A stretch of DNA of 18,511 nucleotides from an uncultured Clostridia bacterium (GTDB lineage: Bacteria > Bacillota > Clostridia > Lachnospirales > Lachnospiraceae). The DNA lies in NCBI GenBank assembly GCA_946620335.1, contig CAMONF010000292.1, positions 1-18,511 on the forward strand. The letters are read 5' to 3'. Each line of letters opens with the position of its first letter. The stretch's first letter is position 1. The translations under genes were made by a program, and so were the position numbers. Shown one piece after another: positions 8,033 to 15,279 of the stretch. Under the pieces are notes generated by a model. That model saw nothing but the letters and a program-made list of their open reading frames with translations, ran no database searches and was not told the DNA's origin.

Positions 8033-8806
8033 TCATTTCTTCCCCATATCCGCCTGCTCCCAACTGCCGTCCTGCCCGCCGTAACTGTTCCTGTACCGGA
8101 GAGGCGTGATACCCATGGCCTCCTTGAAGGCCCTGGTAAAATGACTCTGGGAGCTGTAAGCCAGAATTTCGCTGATTTCCGCGAGGGAGTAGTCGGAAAA
8201 TCGTAGCATATTGCGCGCAGCCTCCAGCCGCTTGTCCGCTATGTATTCCGAGATGCTCATCCCCGTCTCCTGCTTGAAGAGGGTGGACAGGTAGGAGGCG
8301 TTCAGCCCCGTCTCCTCCGCCAAATCCGTCACCAGGATCCGGGTGTGAAGATGGTGGTAAATATAGTCAAGGCACCTCTGAACGTTCCTGGAATAGTTTT
8401 TCCCCTTGGCAAGTCCCGCCATCTCTCTTGTGTAAAATGAGAACATTTCCCGATACAAGGCGTCGACCTGGTCCACAGTGGTGAGGAGGTCCATCCTCTG
8501 TATGAAGAGGTCGCTGATATTGAAAGCCCGCTCATCCGGCAGGCCGCCCGAGATGGCCGCTCTGCACGCCACTGTCACGGTGGAGACGAACAGATACTTG
8601 GCGTTCCTGACCGGGTCATCGGACAGATGGCCGTTCCTGCCGGACAGATGGATCTTCTCAGCCAGCTCCACGGCCCGCATGTCGCCGGCCTGCAGGAGGG
8701 CGTAGAGATTGTCCTCCTCCTCGGCGGTGTGGTGCTGGAATTCATTTTCCCGGCTGATATATTCAAGATATCTGAGCTTTTGCTCCGTCACGGTCGCCTT
8801 CGCCAT
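8033..8806 (-). CDS. AraC-family transcriptional regulator
   Basis: A 257-residue DNA-binding protein. The last ~110 residues form the double helix-turn-helix: first motif about 158-180 (VTDLAEETGLNASYLSTLFK), then the linker helix ISEYIADKRLEAARNML, and the second motif about 207-230 (SLAEISEILAYSSQSHFTRAF) ending with GITPLRYR. The N-terminal ~140 residues are helical, lack an AraC cupin, and contain the RNAKYLFV...RAAISGGL...SDLFIQ pattern often seen in Firmicute AraC proteins. The ligand is not predictable. I chose the ATG at 8806, which follows AGGTGA; an in-frame ATG at 8830 has no ribosome site. It is followed by the separately promoted two-component operon, and three palindromes lie about 75-170 bases upstream. 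It may control the nearby carbohydrate genes, which is inference from position. Confidence 0.88.
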   Translation of the reverse strand: MAKATVTEQKLRYLEYISRENEFQHHTAEEEDNLYALLQAGDMRAVELAEKIHLSGRNGHLSDDPVRNAKYLFVSTVTVACRAAISGGLPDERAFNISDLFIQRMDLLTTVDQVDALYREMFSFYTREMAGLAKGKNYSRNVQRCLDYIYHHLHTRILVTDLAEETGLNASYLSTLFKQETGMSISEYIADKRLEAARNMLRFSDYSLAEISEILAYSSQSHFTRAFKEAMGITPLRYRNSYGGQDGSWEQADMGKK

Positions 8807-8879
8807 CGGATCACCTGCCTTCCCGGCCATGTACAGGAAAAGGGGCCAGAAAACCCGGTCCCTCCCTGTCTCAATTATT

Positions 8880-8990
8880 CAGAGGCCGGAACGTCCGGCC
8901 TTAAGTCTGTCGTTTTGGATCAGATACCGGAACGTCCGGTCTCTGTCGTGTTTTAGCAGAGGCCGGATGGTCCGGCCCCTGCCTTTTGAT
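8880..8990. repeat. Triple tandem hairpin array (CCGGA-N3-TCCGG)
   Basis: Three palindromes lie between the phosphoketolase 3' end and araC: 8884-8900, 8926-8940 and 8961-8977. Each is preceded on the plus strand by CAGA and followed by TCTG or CCTG and then a T-rich tail (TCGTTTT, TCGTGTTTT, CCTTTTGATTT). The second copy differs from the first by a G-C to A-T pair change that keeps the stem. With stem plus T-run they read as tandem plus-strand terminators. The palindromic cores could instead be operators. On the minus strand no good U-run follows, so they are poor terminators for phosphoketolase, though pausing is possible. Confidence 0.65.
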
Positions 8991-9020
8991 TTCATTTAAC
9001 CCATCGAAGGGACTGCCTGC

Positions 9021-11417
9021 TCAGCGCTCCCACTTCCAGCCGGCGACCTCGGGAAGGTCCATGCCGTACTCGTGGATGTACTGCTTGTGCTCGACCAGCT
9101 TGTTGCGCATCTTCTGGTAGAGGTAGGCGCCGCGGTTGCCGAGCTGCGGCAGGTGGCGGAGGGCCTCGATGACCAGGTGGAAGCGGTCGATATCGTTCTG
9201 GACGCGCACGTCGAAGGGCGTCGTGATGGTGCCCTCCTCCTTGTAGCCGCGGACGTGCATCATGCGGTTGTTGTGGCGGCGGTAGGTCAGCTCGTGGACC
9301 AGGCTGGTGTAACCGTGGAAGGCGAAGATGACCGGCTTGTCGGTGGTGAAGAGCAGGTCATAATCTGCATCGGACAGGCCGTGCGGGTGCTCGTTGCGCG
9401 GCTGGAGCTTGAAGAGGTCCACCACGTTGATGAAGCGGATCTTCACGTCCGGCAGCTCCTCGTTGAGGATGGAGACAGCCGCCAGGGCTTCCAGGGTCGG
9501 GGTCTCACCGGCGCAGGCGAAGACGATGTCGGGCTCGACACCCTGATCGTTGGAGGCCCAGTCCCAGATACCGATGCCCTGCGTGCAGTGGCGGATGGCT
9601 TCGTCCATGGTCAGCCACTGGGGACGCGGATGCTTGGAGGCCACGATCACGTTGACGTAGTTGCGGCTGCGGATGCAGTGGTCAAAGGTGGACAGGAGGC
9701 AGTTGGCATCGGGCGGCAGGTAGAGGCGGACGACGTCTGCCTTCTTGTTGGCGATGTGGTCCATGAAGCCCGGATCCTGGTGGGTGAAACCGTTGTGGTC
9801 CTGCTGCCAGACGGTGGAGGCCATGATGAGGTTGAGAGAAGAGATCTCCTCTCTCCAGGGCAGCTGGTTGCAGACCTTGAGCCACTTGGCGTGCTGGGCG
9901 GCCATGGAGTCGATGATGCGGGCGAAGGCCTCGTAGGTGGCGAAGAAGCCGTGGCGTCCGGTCAGCAGATAGCCTTCCAACCAGCCCTCGCACATGTGCT
10001 CGGAGAGCATGGAGTCCATGACGCGGCCGTCCGCTGCCAGATGGTCGTCGATGTCCAGCGTCGCGGAGTTCCAGTCGCGGTTCTCCACCTCAAAGACGGC
10101 GTTCAGGCGGTTGGAGGTGGTCTCATCCGGTCCGAAGATGCGGAAGTTGCGGGCATCCTCGTTGAGCTTGAAGATATCGCGGACGAACTTGCCCAGCTCG
10201 ATCATGTCCTGACCGTCCTTGCCGCCGTGCTCGGTCACTTCCACCGCATAGTCGCGGAAGTCGGGCATTCTCAGGTCGCGGAGGAGCTTGCCGCCGTTGG
10301 CGTGGGGGTTGGCGCCGAGGCGGGCGTCGCCCACGGGAGCCAGGGCCTTGATCTCGGGGAGAAGCTTTCCGTTCTCGTCGAAGAGTTCCTCGGCGTGATA
10401 GCTCTTCAGCCACTCGGTGAGGACCTTCAGGTGCTCTTCGGGCTTGTCCATCATGATCGGGACCTGGTGGGCTCTCCAGTAGCCTTCCACACGCTCGCCG
10501 TCGACGAACTTGGGACCGGTCCAGCCCTTGGGGGTGCGGAGGACGATCATGGGCCATACCGGGCGGGTAGTGTCGTTATTTTCCCGGGCGTTCTTCTGGA
10601 TGGCCTGGATCTTCTCAATGACCTCGTCCATGGTCTCCGCCATCTTGCGGTGCATGGTCATGGGGTCATCGCCCTCGACGAAGTAGGGCTCCCAACCGCA
10701 GCCGTGGAAGAAGTCGGTGATTTCCTGGTGGGACATGCGGGCGAAGATGGTCGGGTTGGCGATCTTGTAGCCGTTCAGGTGAAGGATCGGCAGGACAGCG
10801 CCGTCGGTGACCGGGTTCAGGAACTTGTTGCTCTGCCAGGAGGTGGCCAGCGGGCCGGTCTCAGCCTCGCCGTCGCCGACCGTCACAGCAGCGATCAGGG
10901 TCGGGTTGTCAAAGACAGCGCCGAAGCCGTGGGCGATGGAGTAGCCGAGCTCGCCGCCTTCGTTGATGGAGCCGGGCGTCTCGGGAGCGCAGTGGCTGGG
11001 CACGCCGCCCGGGAAGGAGAACTGCTTGAAGAGCTTCTGCATGCCGGCCTCATCCTCGCTGATGTTGGGATAGACCTCGCTGTAGGAGCCTTCCATGTAG
11101 GTGTTGGCGATAAAGAAATTCCCGCCGTGGCCGGGGCCGGACAGGAGGATCATGTCCAGATCATAGCGCTTGATGACGCGGTTCAAGTGGGTGTAGACGA
11201 AGTTCTGGCCGGGCACGGTGCCCCAGTGGCCGACGATCTTCTTCTTGACCATGTCAAGGGTCAGCGGCTTCTTGAGGAGGGGGTTCTCCAGAAGATAGAG
11301 CTGGCCGGCCGACAGGTAGTTGGCGGCGCGGAACCACTCGTTCATCTTCTCGAGCAGTTCATCAGTGATGGGGCCCTTCTCGATGCAGGTGTCCATAAGC
11401 TTTTCACTCATTCTCAT
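9021..11417 (-). CDS. xfp: Phosphoketolase (xylulose-5-phosphate/fructose-6-phosphate)
   Basis: A 798-residue thiamine-diphosphate enzyme that splits xylulose 5-phosphate (and often fructose 6-phosphate) with phosphate into acetyl phosphate plus glyceraldehyde 3-phosphate (or erythrose 4-phosphate). It is the key step of the phosphoketolase route and acts in the cytosol. Seen motifs: VGHWGTVPGQN with H64, SGPGHGGN with H97, the ETPGSINEGGELGYSIAHGF block (146-165), the ThDP/Mg site GDGEAETGPLATSWQ (181-195), LHLNGYKI (212-219) and near the C terminus VHELTYRRHNN. The length fits the lactic-acid-bacterial and clostridial forms. Whether fructose 6-phosphate is used cannot be told. Start ATG at 11417 follows AAGGA at 4 nt; an ATG two codons later has 10-nt spacing. 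No acetate kinase or phosphotransacetylase gene is adjacent. A 33-nt palindrome lies in its 5' leader. Confidence 0.97.
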   Translation of the reverse strand: MRMSEKLMDTCIEKGPITDELLEKMNEWFRAANYLSAGQLYLLENPLLKKPLTLDMVKKKIVGHWGTVPGQNFVYTHLNRVIKRYDLDMILLSGPGHGGNFFIANTYMEGSYSEVYPNISEDEAGMQKLFKQFSFPGGVPSHCAPETPGSINEGGELGYSIAHGFGAVFDNPTLIAAVTVGDGEAETGPLATSWQSNKFLNPVTDGAVLPILHLNGYKIANPTIFARMSHQEITDFFHGCGWEPYFVEGDDPMTMHRKMAETMDEVIEKIQAIQKNARENNDTTRPVWPMIVLRTPKGWTGPKFVDGERVEGYWRAHQVPIMMDKPEEHLKVLTEWLKSYHAEELFDENGKLLPEIKALAPVGDARLGANPHANGGKLLRDLRMPDFRDYAVEVTEHGGKDGQDMIELGKFVRDIFKLNEDARNFRIFGPDETTSNRLNAVFEVENRDWNSATLDIDDHLAADGRVMDSMLSEHMCEGWLEGYLLTGRHGFFATYEAFARIIDSMAAQHAKWLKVCNQLPWREEISSLNLIMASTVWQQDHNGFTHQDPGFMDHIANKKADVVRLYLPPDANCLLSTFDHCIRSRNYVNVIVASKHPRPQWLTMDEAIRHCTQGIGIWDWASNDQGVEPDIVFACAGETPTLEALAAVSILNEELPDVKIRFINVVDLFKLQPRNEHPHGLSDADYDLLFTTDKPVIFAFHGYTSLVHELTYRRHNNRMMHVRGYKEEGTITTPFDVRVQNDIDRFHLVIEALRHLPQLGNRGAYLYQKMRNKLVEHKQYIHEYGMDLPEVAGWKWER

Positions 11418-11467
11418 CAGTTCCTTTCGTGGTATATGGTCTTGGGGTTACCTGGTAGTATTTTCTT

Positions 11468-11500
11468 CGCGGGAAGTTCTGCCCAGGCAGGCTTCCCGCG
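11468..11500 (-). promoter_or_regulatory. Long hairpin or operator in the phosphoketolase leader
   Basis: A 33-nt inverted repeat has a perfect 9-bp outer stem (CGCGGGAAG/CTTCCCGCG) and an inner CTGCC/GGCAG stem, and lies 51 bases before the phosphoketolase start. T runs are not placed for termination on either strand. It could be an operator or an mRNA-stabilising 5' hairpin. I could not find a convincing -35/-10 pair for the gene. Confidence 0.45.
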
Positions 11501-11611
11501 ATAAAAATCAATACAATACTGTCTGTTTGGCTGCCGTTCGGCAACATGCAGGCCGATGTTCATCGCCCGGCAGAGCTCCGGCTTTGGGCCTTTTTTCGGG
11601 GCGGCAGCGAC

Positions 11612-12172
11612 TCACGTTGCCTCCGTAATGACTGCATCGGGCTTCCGGTCCCAAGGCTCTGCCGGTACGCGGTCAGTCCGCTGAACTTCAAAGGCCACAG
11701 CAATGACGGCTGCACGCGTGCAGCGGGGCAGGAACCTGTCGTAATAACCGCCGCCCATGCCGAGCCTTCCTCCGGCGGCGTCGAACGCGGTGCAGGGGCA
11801 CAGCACAAGGTCTATGTCCTGCGGCTCGACCTTCTCCGACCGGTCCGGGTCCGGCTCCGGGATCCGGAAAGGTCCGGTCCGCCAGGCGCTCTCATCCGAA
11901 GGAGTCAGCGCTTCCATCTCCCGTCCCGCCAGGCAGCGCGGATATACGTAGCGTTTGTCCGGCGCAAGGGAAGCAAGTTCATCCAGCCAGACCTCCCCGC
12001 TCACGCCCCGGTAGATCATCACCGTCTGCGCTTCGCGGAAGGCAGGCAGCGTCAGGATCCGCCGGCAGATGGCCGAAGACTTCTCTCTCCGCTCCTCCTC
12101 CGTCAGGGAATTCCTGGCCGCGATTTTTTCCCGCCGCAGGCTTGCCTTCTCCTTCTCGGAAAATGAATTCAT
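11612..12172 (-). CDS. 5-formyltetrahydrofolate cyclo-ligase
   Basis: A 186-residue cytosolic enzyme (5-FTHF cyclo-ligase, also called methenyl-THF synthetase) that uses ATP to turn 5-formyl-THF into 5,10-methenyl-THF, returning stored folate to one-carbon metabolism. Family signs: the N-terminal basic helix KASLRREKIAARNSL, a strand VMIYRGVSGE, and the signature AFDAAGGRLGMGGGYYDRFL (129-148) that forms the ATP/folate site. The segment before it, LVLCPCTAFD, has CPC where most relatives have a VPG- or VPA-like triplet. The start ATG at 12172 has GGAGG 7 nt upstream; the frame stays open for 29 more codons without family similarity, so the longer start is rejected. It lies 186 bp after the large flavoprotein gene on the same strand and may be cotranscribed, as no terminator or clear promoter is visible between them. 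Confidence 0.93.
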   Translation of the reverse strand: MNSFSEKEKASLRREKIAARNSLTEEERREKSSAICRRILTLPAFREAQTVMIYRGVSGEVWLDELASLAPDKRYVYPRCLAGREMEALTPSDESAWRTGPFRIPEPDPDRSEKVEPQDIDLVLCPCTAFDAAGGRLGMGGGYYDRFLPRCTRAAVIAVAFEVQRTDRVPAEPWDRKPDAVITEAT

Positions 12173-12186
12173 TTCTCGCCCTCCGC

Positions 12187-12201
12187 CCGGCATAATGCCG
12201 G
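12187..12201. other. Palindrome just upstream of the cyclo-ligase ribosome site
   Basis: CCGGCATAATGCCGG is a perfect 7-bp inverted repeat around one central base. It lies about 3 bases upstream of the GGAGG ribosome site of the cyclo-ligase. It could be an operator or an mRNA hairpin affecting translation start. Nothing else identifiable is seen in the 186-bp gap 12173-12358. Confidence 0.4.
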
Positions 12202-12358
12202 CCCCGCGCGCTCTCAGGTCTGCTTTTCCCGCGGGACCGGACACAGTGGCTTCCGACACATCGCGGATGCGTTCCTGACTCAGCTGCAGCCGCTTTTCCC
12301 GCAGAGCCGGGCCCAGTGTCTCCGGCTTTCCAGGTCACGCTTCCTCAGCTTCGTGTCA

Positions 12359-15178
12359 TTATTTCTTCATCTTCGCGATGCCGGACTTAAGTTCGCCGGC
12401 TTTCTTCTTCAGGATCTTGATCTCTCTCTGGGCCGCGTAAGGCGCGATGGCCTTGAGCTTGTCCTCGGACTTATACATGTCGCTGGCGTGCGGCAGATCC
12501 CTCATAAGGTGAATGGCGTCGAACTCGCAGCGTGTGGTGCAGAGACCGCAGCCGATGCAGCGGTTCTCGTCCACCTCCGTGCGTCCGCAGCTCAGGCACC
12601 GGGAGGCTTCGATCTTGACCTGCTCCTCGGTAAAGGCGAGCCTTGCATCCTCGAAACGGTGGCGCGGATCCAGTCTCCTGGAACCCGGGACCTGCCGCGG
12701 GGAGGCGTCGTAGCGGTCGATGGCGATGTTGTTCTTGTCCAGCTCCTTGAATTCCCGGAGGTCTCTGCCGATGGTCAGGGAGTTGCCGGGATGCACGAAG
12801 CGGTTCAGGGAGTCAGCGCCCTTCCTGCCCGCCGCGATGGCGTCGATAGCGAATTTGGGTCCTGTGTAGACGTCGCCGCCGACGAAAATGTCCTTGACGG
12901 AGGTCTGGTAGGTCACCGGATCCGCCTGGACCGTTCCGTTGCGGTTCAGCTTCACGTCCTCGCCCTGCAGCAGATCGCCCCAGAGGACGGACTGGCCGAT
13001 GGACTGGAGCACGTCGGTGCAGGGGATGGTGATGGTCTCATTTTCATCGTAAACAGGATGGAAGCGGTGGTCCTTGTCAAATACGGAGACGCACTTCTTG
13101 AAAATGACACCCGTCACACGGCCGTTCTCGGTAAGGATCTCCTTGGGGCCCCAGCCGTTCAAGACTTCGATGCCCTCCGCCCGGGCGTCCTCTACCTCGT
13201 CCTTTGCCGCCGGCATTTCTTCGGGCTGCTCGAGGCAGAGCATGGTGACTTTGCCCTCCGTGGCCCGGACAGCCGTTCTGGCCACGTCCACGGCCACGTT
13301 GCCGCCGCCGACCACGACCACGTCGCCGCCTAAGCGGATGGTATTGTCCAGGTTGATCTTTCGCAGGAAATCAACACCGGTCTGGACGCCCTCGGCATCC
13401 TCGCCGGGCACGCCGGCCAGACGGCCGCCCTGGGCGCCGATGGCCAGGTAGAAGCCCTTGTAGCCCTCGTCGCGGAGGTCCTGGATGGTCTTGTCCTTGC
13501 CGATCTCCACGCCAAAGCGGAAATCTACACCCATGAGGCGGAGAACGTCGATTTCCGCCTCAATAACGTCCTTCTCCAGGCGGAAGGTCGGAATGCCATT
13601 CATGAGCATGCCGCCGGCGCGGCTCTCCTTCTCGAAGACGGTGACGGTGTAGCCCATTTCCCGCAGGTAGTAGGCGCAGCTCATACCGGCCGGGCCTGCG
13701 CCGATGACGGCGATCTTGAACTGGTCGCCCCAGAAGCGCTCTACACCGCCGGGTTTCTCGCAGATGGGCACATAGCGCTTGTCCGCGTGGAGCTCCTGGG
13801 CCGCGATGAACTTCTTGATTTCATCGATCGCCACGGGGGAGTCCACGGTGCCGCGGGTGCAGGCGTCCTCGCAGCGGCGGTTGCAGATGGCGCCGCAGAC
13901 TGCCGGGAAGGGGTTGTCCTGCTTGATCAGCTTCAGAGCATCCATGTAGCGGCCTTCCTTGGCCAGCCGGACATAGCCCTGGATGGGCAGGTGGGCCGGA
14001 CATGCCGCCTTGCAGGGTGCGGTGCCGGTCTCATAGACGTGGATCTTGGCGTCCTCCCGGTAATTGACGTTCCAGTTGTCGGCGCTCCAGGGGGTCTCAT
14101 CCGGCAGCAGAGTCTTGGGATAGACCACCGGACCTTCCTTGGTGCAGAGGCGCTGGCCGAGCTTGGCCGCGCCGACCGGACATACTTCTACGCACTTGCC
14201 GCAGGCGGCGCACTTGTTCTTGTCCACATGGGCCCGGTAAGCGGAGCGGACCATGTTGGGGGTGTTGTAAAGCTCGGCGATCCGAATCGCGTTGCAGACG
14301 CCCGCCGCGCAGTTGCAGATACCGACGATCTTGTCATCGCCGTCGATGTTGGTGATCTGGTGGACGTAGCCGTGGCGCTCCGCCCTCTCCAGCGTCTCCA
14401 GCACGTACTCGTAGGACCGGTAATGGCCGACGCCGCGCAGGACCATGTACTCAGCCAGGTCGCCCACACCGATGCAGAAATTGTCCTCGATATCGCCTGA
14501 GCCCTCGCCGCGCATGGTCTGCTGGCGGCGGCAGGTGCAGACGCCCACCGAGAATTTGTCATACTTGCTGAGCCAGTGGGACAGGTGCTCCACGCTCACA
14601 GACCGGTTCTCGTGCTCGATGGCCTTCTCCACCGGGATGACGTGCATGCCGATGCCGGCGCCTCCCAGAGGCACCATGGGCGTCACGCCCTCCAGCGGCA
14701 TCTGAGTCATGAGGTTGAAGAAGGTGGCCAGCTTGGGATGCTCCTTGACCAGCTCCGTGTTGATCATCATGAACTCGGCGCTGCCGGGCACGAAGATGGG
14801 CACGTTGTAGACCAGGTGCTTGTCCGGCGTCTCGCGGTTGCACTCCACGAGACCGATCCACATGAGGTGCTGGATGACCTCCCGGGCATGCTCCTCAGTC
14901 ATGTTGTTCCGCTTTGCGATGTCGGAGAGTTCCGTGTTCACGCGTGTCTTTTTAAATGACAGCATGACTTTGGCCTCCTCCTTGGTCAGGACCTCGTCCA
15001 GCATCCAGTATTCCGGATCGTCGTAGGACATGGTCCGGGAATACTTGACCAGATAACGGTCCGTGATCATACTGCCCAGCTGAAGGATGAGCTTGGCCTT
15101 CTCCTCGTCCTCCGGCACATAGTCCGGATCCGGTACAAAATCCCAGTCATTGACCATGCGGTTCTTCTGTGGTTTCAT
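12359..15178 (-). CDS. Multi-cluster Fe-S flavoprotein: HTH-like + CxCR Fe-S module + ferredoxin + GltD-like reductase
   Basis: A 939-residue electron-transfer flavoprotein. Residues 61-130 look like a winged helix (LTKEEAKVMLSF...LSDIAKRNNMTEEHAREVIQ). Next comes a cysteine module with GVCTCRRQ (C214, C216), NFCIGVGDLAEY (C235) and GICNCAAGVC (C288, C290, C295). A 4Fe-4S ferredoxin motif CAACGKCVEVCP follows (C323, C326, C329, C333). The rest resembles the small subunit of glutamate synthase: N-terminal cluster cysteines (C389, C393, C428, C432, C436, C440), FAD site VIGAGPAG (491-498), NAD(P) site VVVGGGNVAVD (621-631) and FVGGDVYTGPKF (765-776). The C terminus has CLSCG and CIGCGLCTTRC (C861-C884). 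It probably moves electrons between NAD(P)H and ferredoxin or another partner; no glutamate synthase large subunit is adjacent. The ATG at 15178 follows AGGACGGTGG; a start 14 codons upstream lacks a ribosome site. The true reaction is unknown. Confidence 0.85.
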   Translation of the reverse strand: MKPQKNRMVNDWDFVPDPDYVPEDEEKAKLILQLGSMITDRYLVKYSRTMSYDDPEYWMLDEVLTKEEAKVMLSFKKTRVNTELSDIAKRNNMTEEHAREVIQHLMWIGLVECNRETPDKHLVYNVPIFVPGSAEFMMINTELVKEHPKLATFFNLMTQMPLEGVTPMVPLGGAGIGMHVIPVEKAIEHENRSVSVEHLSHWLSKYDKFSVGVCTCRRQQTMRGEGSGDIEDNFCIGVGDLAEYMVLRGVGHYRSYEYVLETLERAERHGYVHQITNIDGDDKIVGICNCAAGVCNAIRIAELYNTPNMVRSAYRAHVDKNKCAACGKCVEVCPVGAAKLGQRLCTKEGPVVYPKTLLPDETPWSADNWNVNYREDAKIHVYETGTAPCKAACPAHLPIQGYVRLAKEGRYMDALKLIKQDNPFPAVCGAICNRRCEDACTRGTVDSPVAIDEIKKFIAAQELHADKRYVPICEKPGGVERFWGDQFKIAVIGAGPAGMSCAYYLREMGYTVTVFEKESRAGGMLMNGIPTFRLEKDVIEAEIDVLRLMGVDFRFGVEIGKDKTIQDLRDEGYKGFYLAIGAQGGRLAGVPGEDAEGVQTGVDFLRKINLDNTIRLGGDVVVVGGGNVAVDVARTAVRATEGKVTMLCLEQPEEMPAAKDEVEDARAEGIEVLNGWGPKEILTENGRVTGVIFKKCVSVFDKDHRFHPVYDENETITIPCTDVLQSIGQSVLWGDLLQGEDVKLNRNGTVQADPVTYQTSVKDIFVGGDVYTGPKFAIDAIAAGRKGADSLNRFVHPGNSLTIGRDLREFKELDKNNIAIDRYDASPRQVPGSRRLDPRHRFEDARLAFTEEQVKIEASRCLSCGRTEVDENRCIGCGLCTTRCEFDAIHLMRDLPHASDMYKSEDKLKAIAPYAAQREIKILKKKAGELKSGIAKMKK

Positions 15179-15209
15179 TTTCCACCGTCCTTTCTTTATA
15201 TTGAAACTG

Positions 15210-15232
15210 GCAGCCCCCAAAACAGGGGCAGC
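15210..15232 (-). other. GC hairpin between hydrolase and flavoprotein genes
   Basis: A GCCCC/GGGGC stem, extended past one mismatch by two more pairs, has a 7-nt A-rich loop. On the minus strand only CAGTTTC follows, so it would be a weak terminator of the upstream gene or a leader element of the flavoprotein mRNA. A TATAAA at about 15195-15200 is too near the start codon to be a convincing -10. Confidence 0.3.
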
Positions 15233-15279
15233 TTTGCTTCCCCCTCCTCAAGGGTGCAGAAAATGTGCTTTTCCTATGA

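Noticed and set aside
8880..8990. Possible CRISPR array
   Set aside because: Only three short palindromic units with spacers of about 20-25 bases that themselves share sequence, and no cas genes. Tandem hairpins explain it better.
5851..9020. agrB/agrD-type signalling peptide genes near the sensor kinase
   Set aside because: Looked for a small membrane protease and a short cationic peptide on both strands in the gaps; none seen.
11565..11600. Hairpin plus T6 downstream of the cyclo-ligase
   Set aside because: The T run follows on the plus strand, where no gene ends; the stem is short and interrupted. It would not terminate the minus-strand cyclo-ligase transcript.
12173..12259. N-terminal extension of the formyl-THF cyclo-ligase
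   Set aside because: The extra 29 residues have no family similarity, while the internal ATG at 12172 has a GGAGG site at ideal spacing and gives the normal length.
11979..12338. 119-codon minus-strand frame overlapping the cyclo-ligase start
   Set aside because: Out of frame with the conserved enzyme, low-complexity basic and glycine-rich sequence, no ribosome site.
12359..15178. Simple annotation as glutamate synthase small subunit
   Set aside because: Only the second half matches that family; about 380 N-terminal residues with extra Fe-S motifs, and no neighbouring large subunit, make that name misleading.
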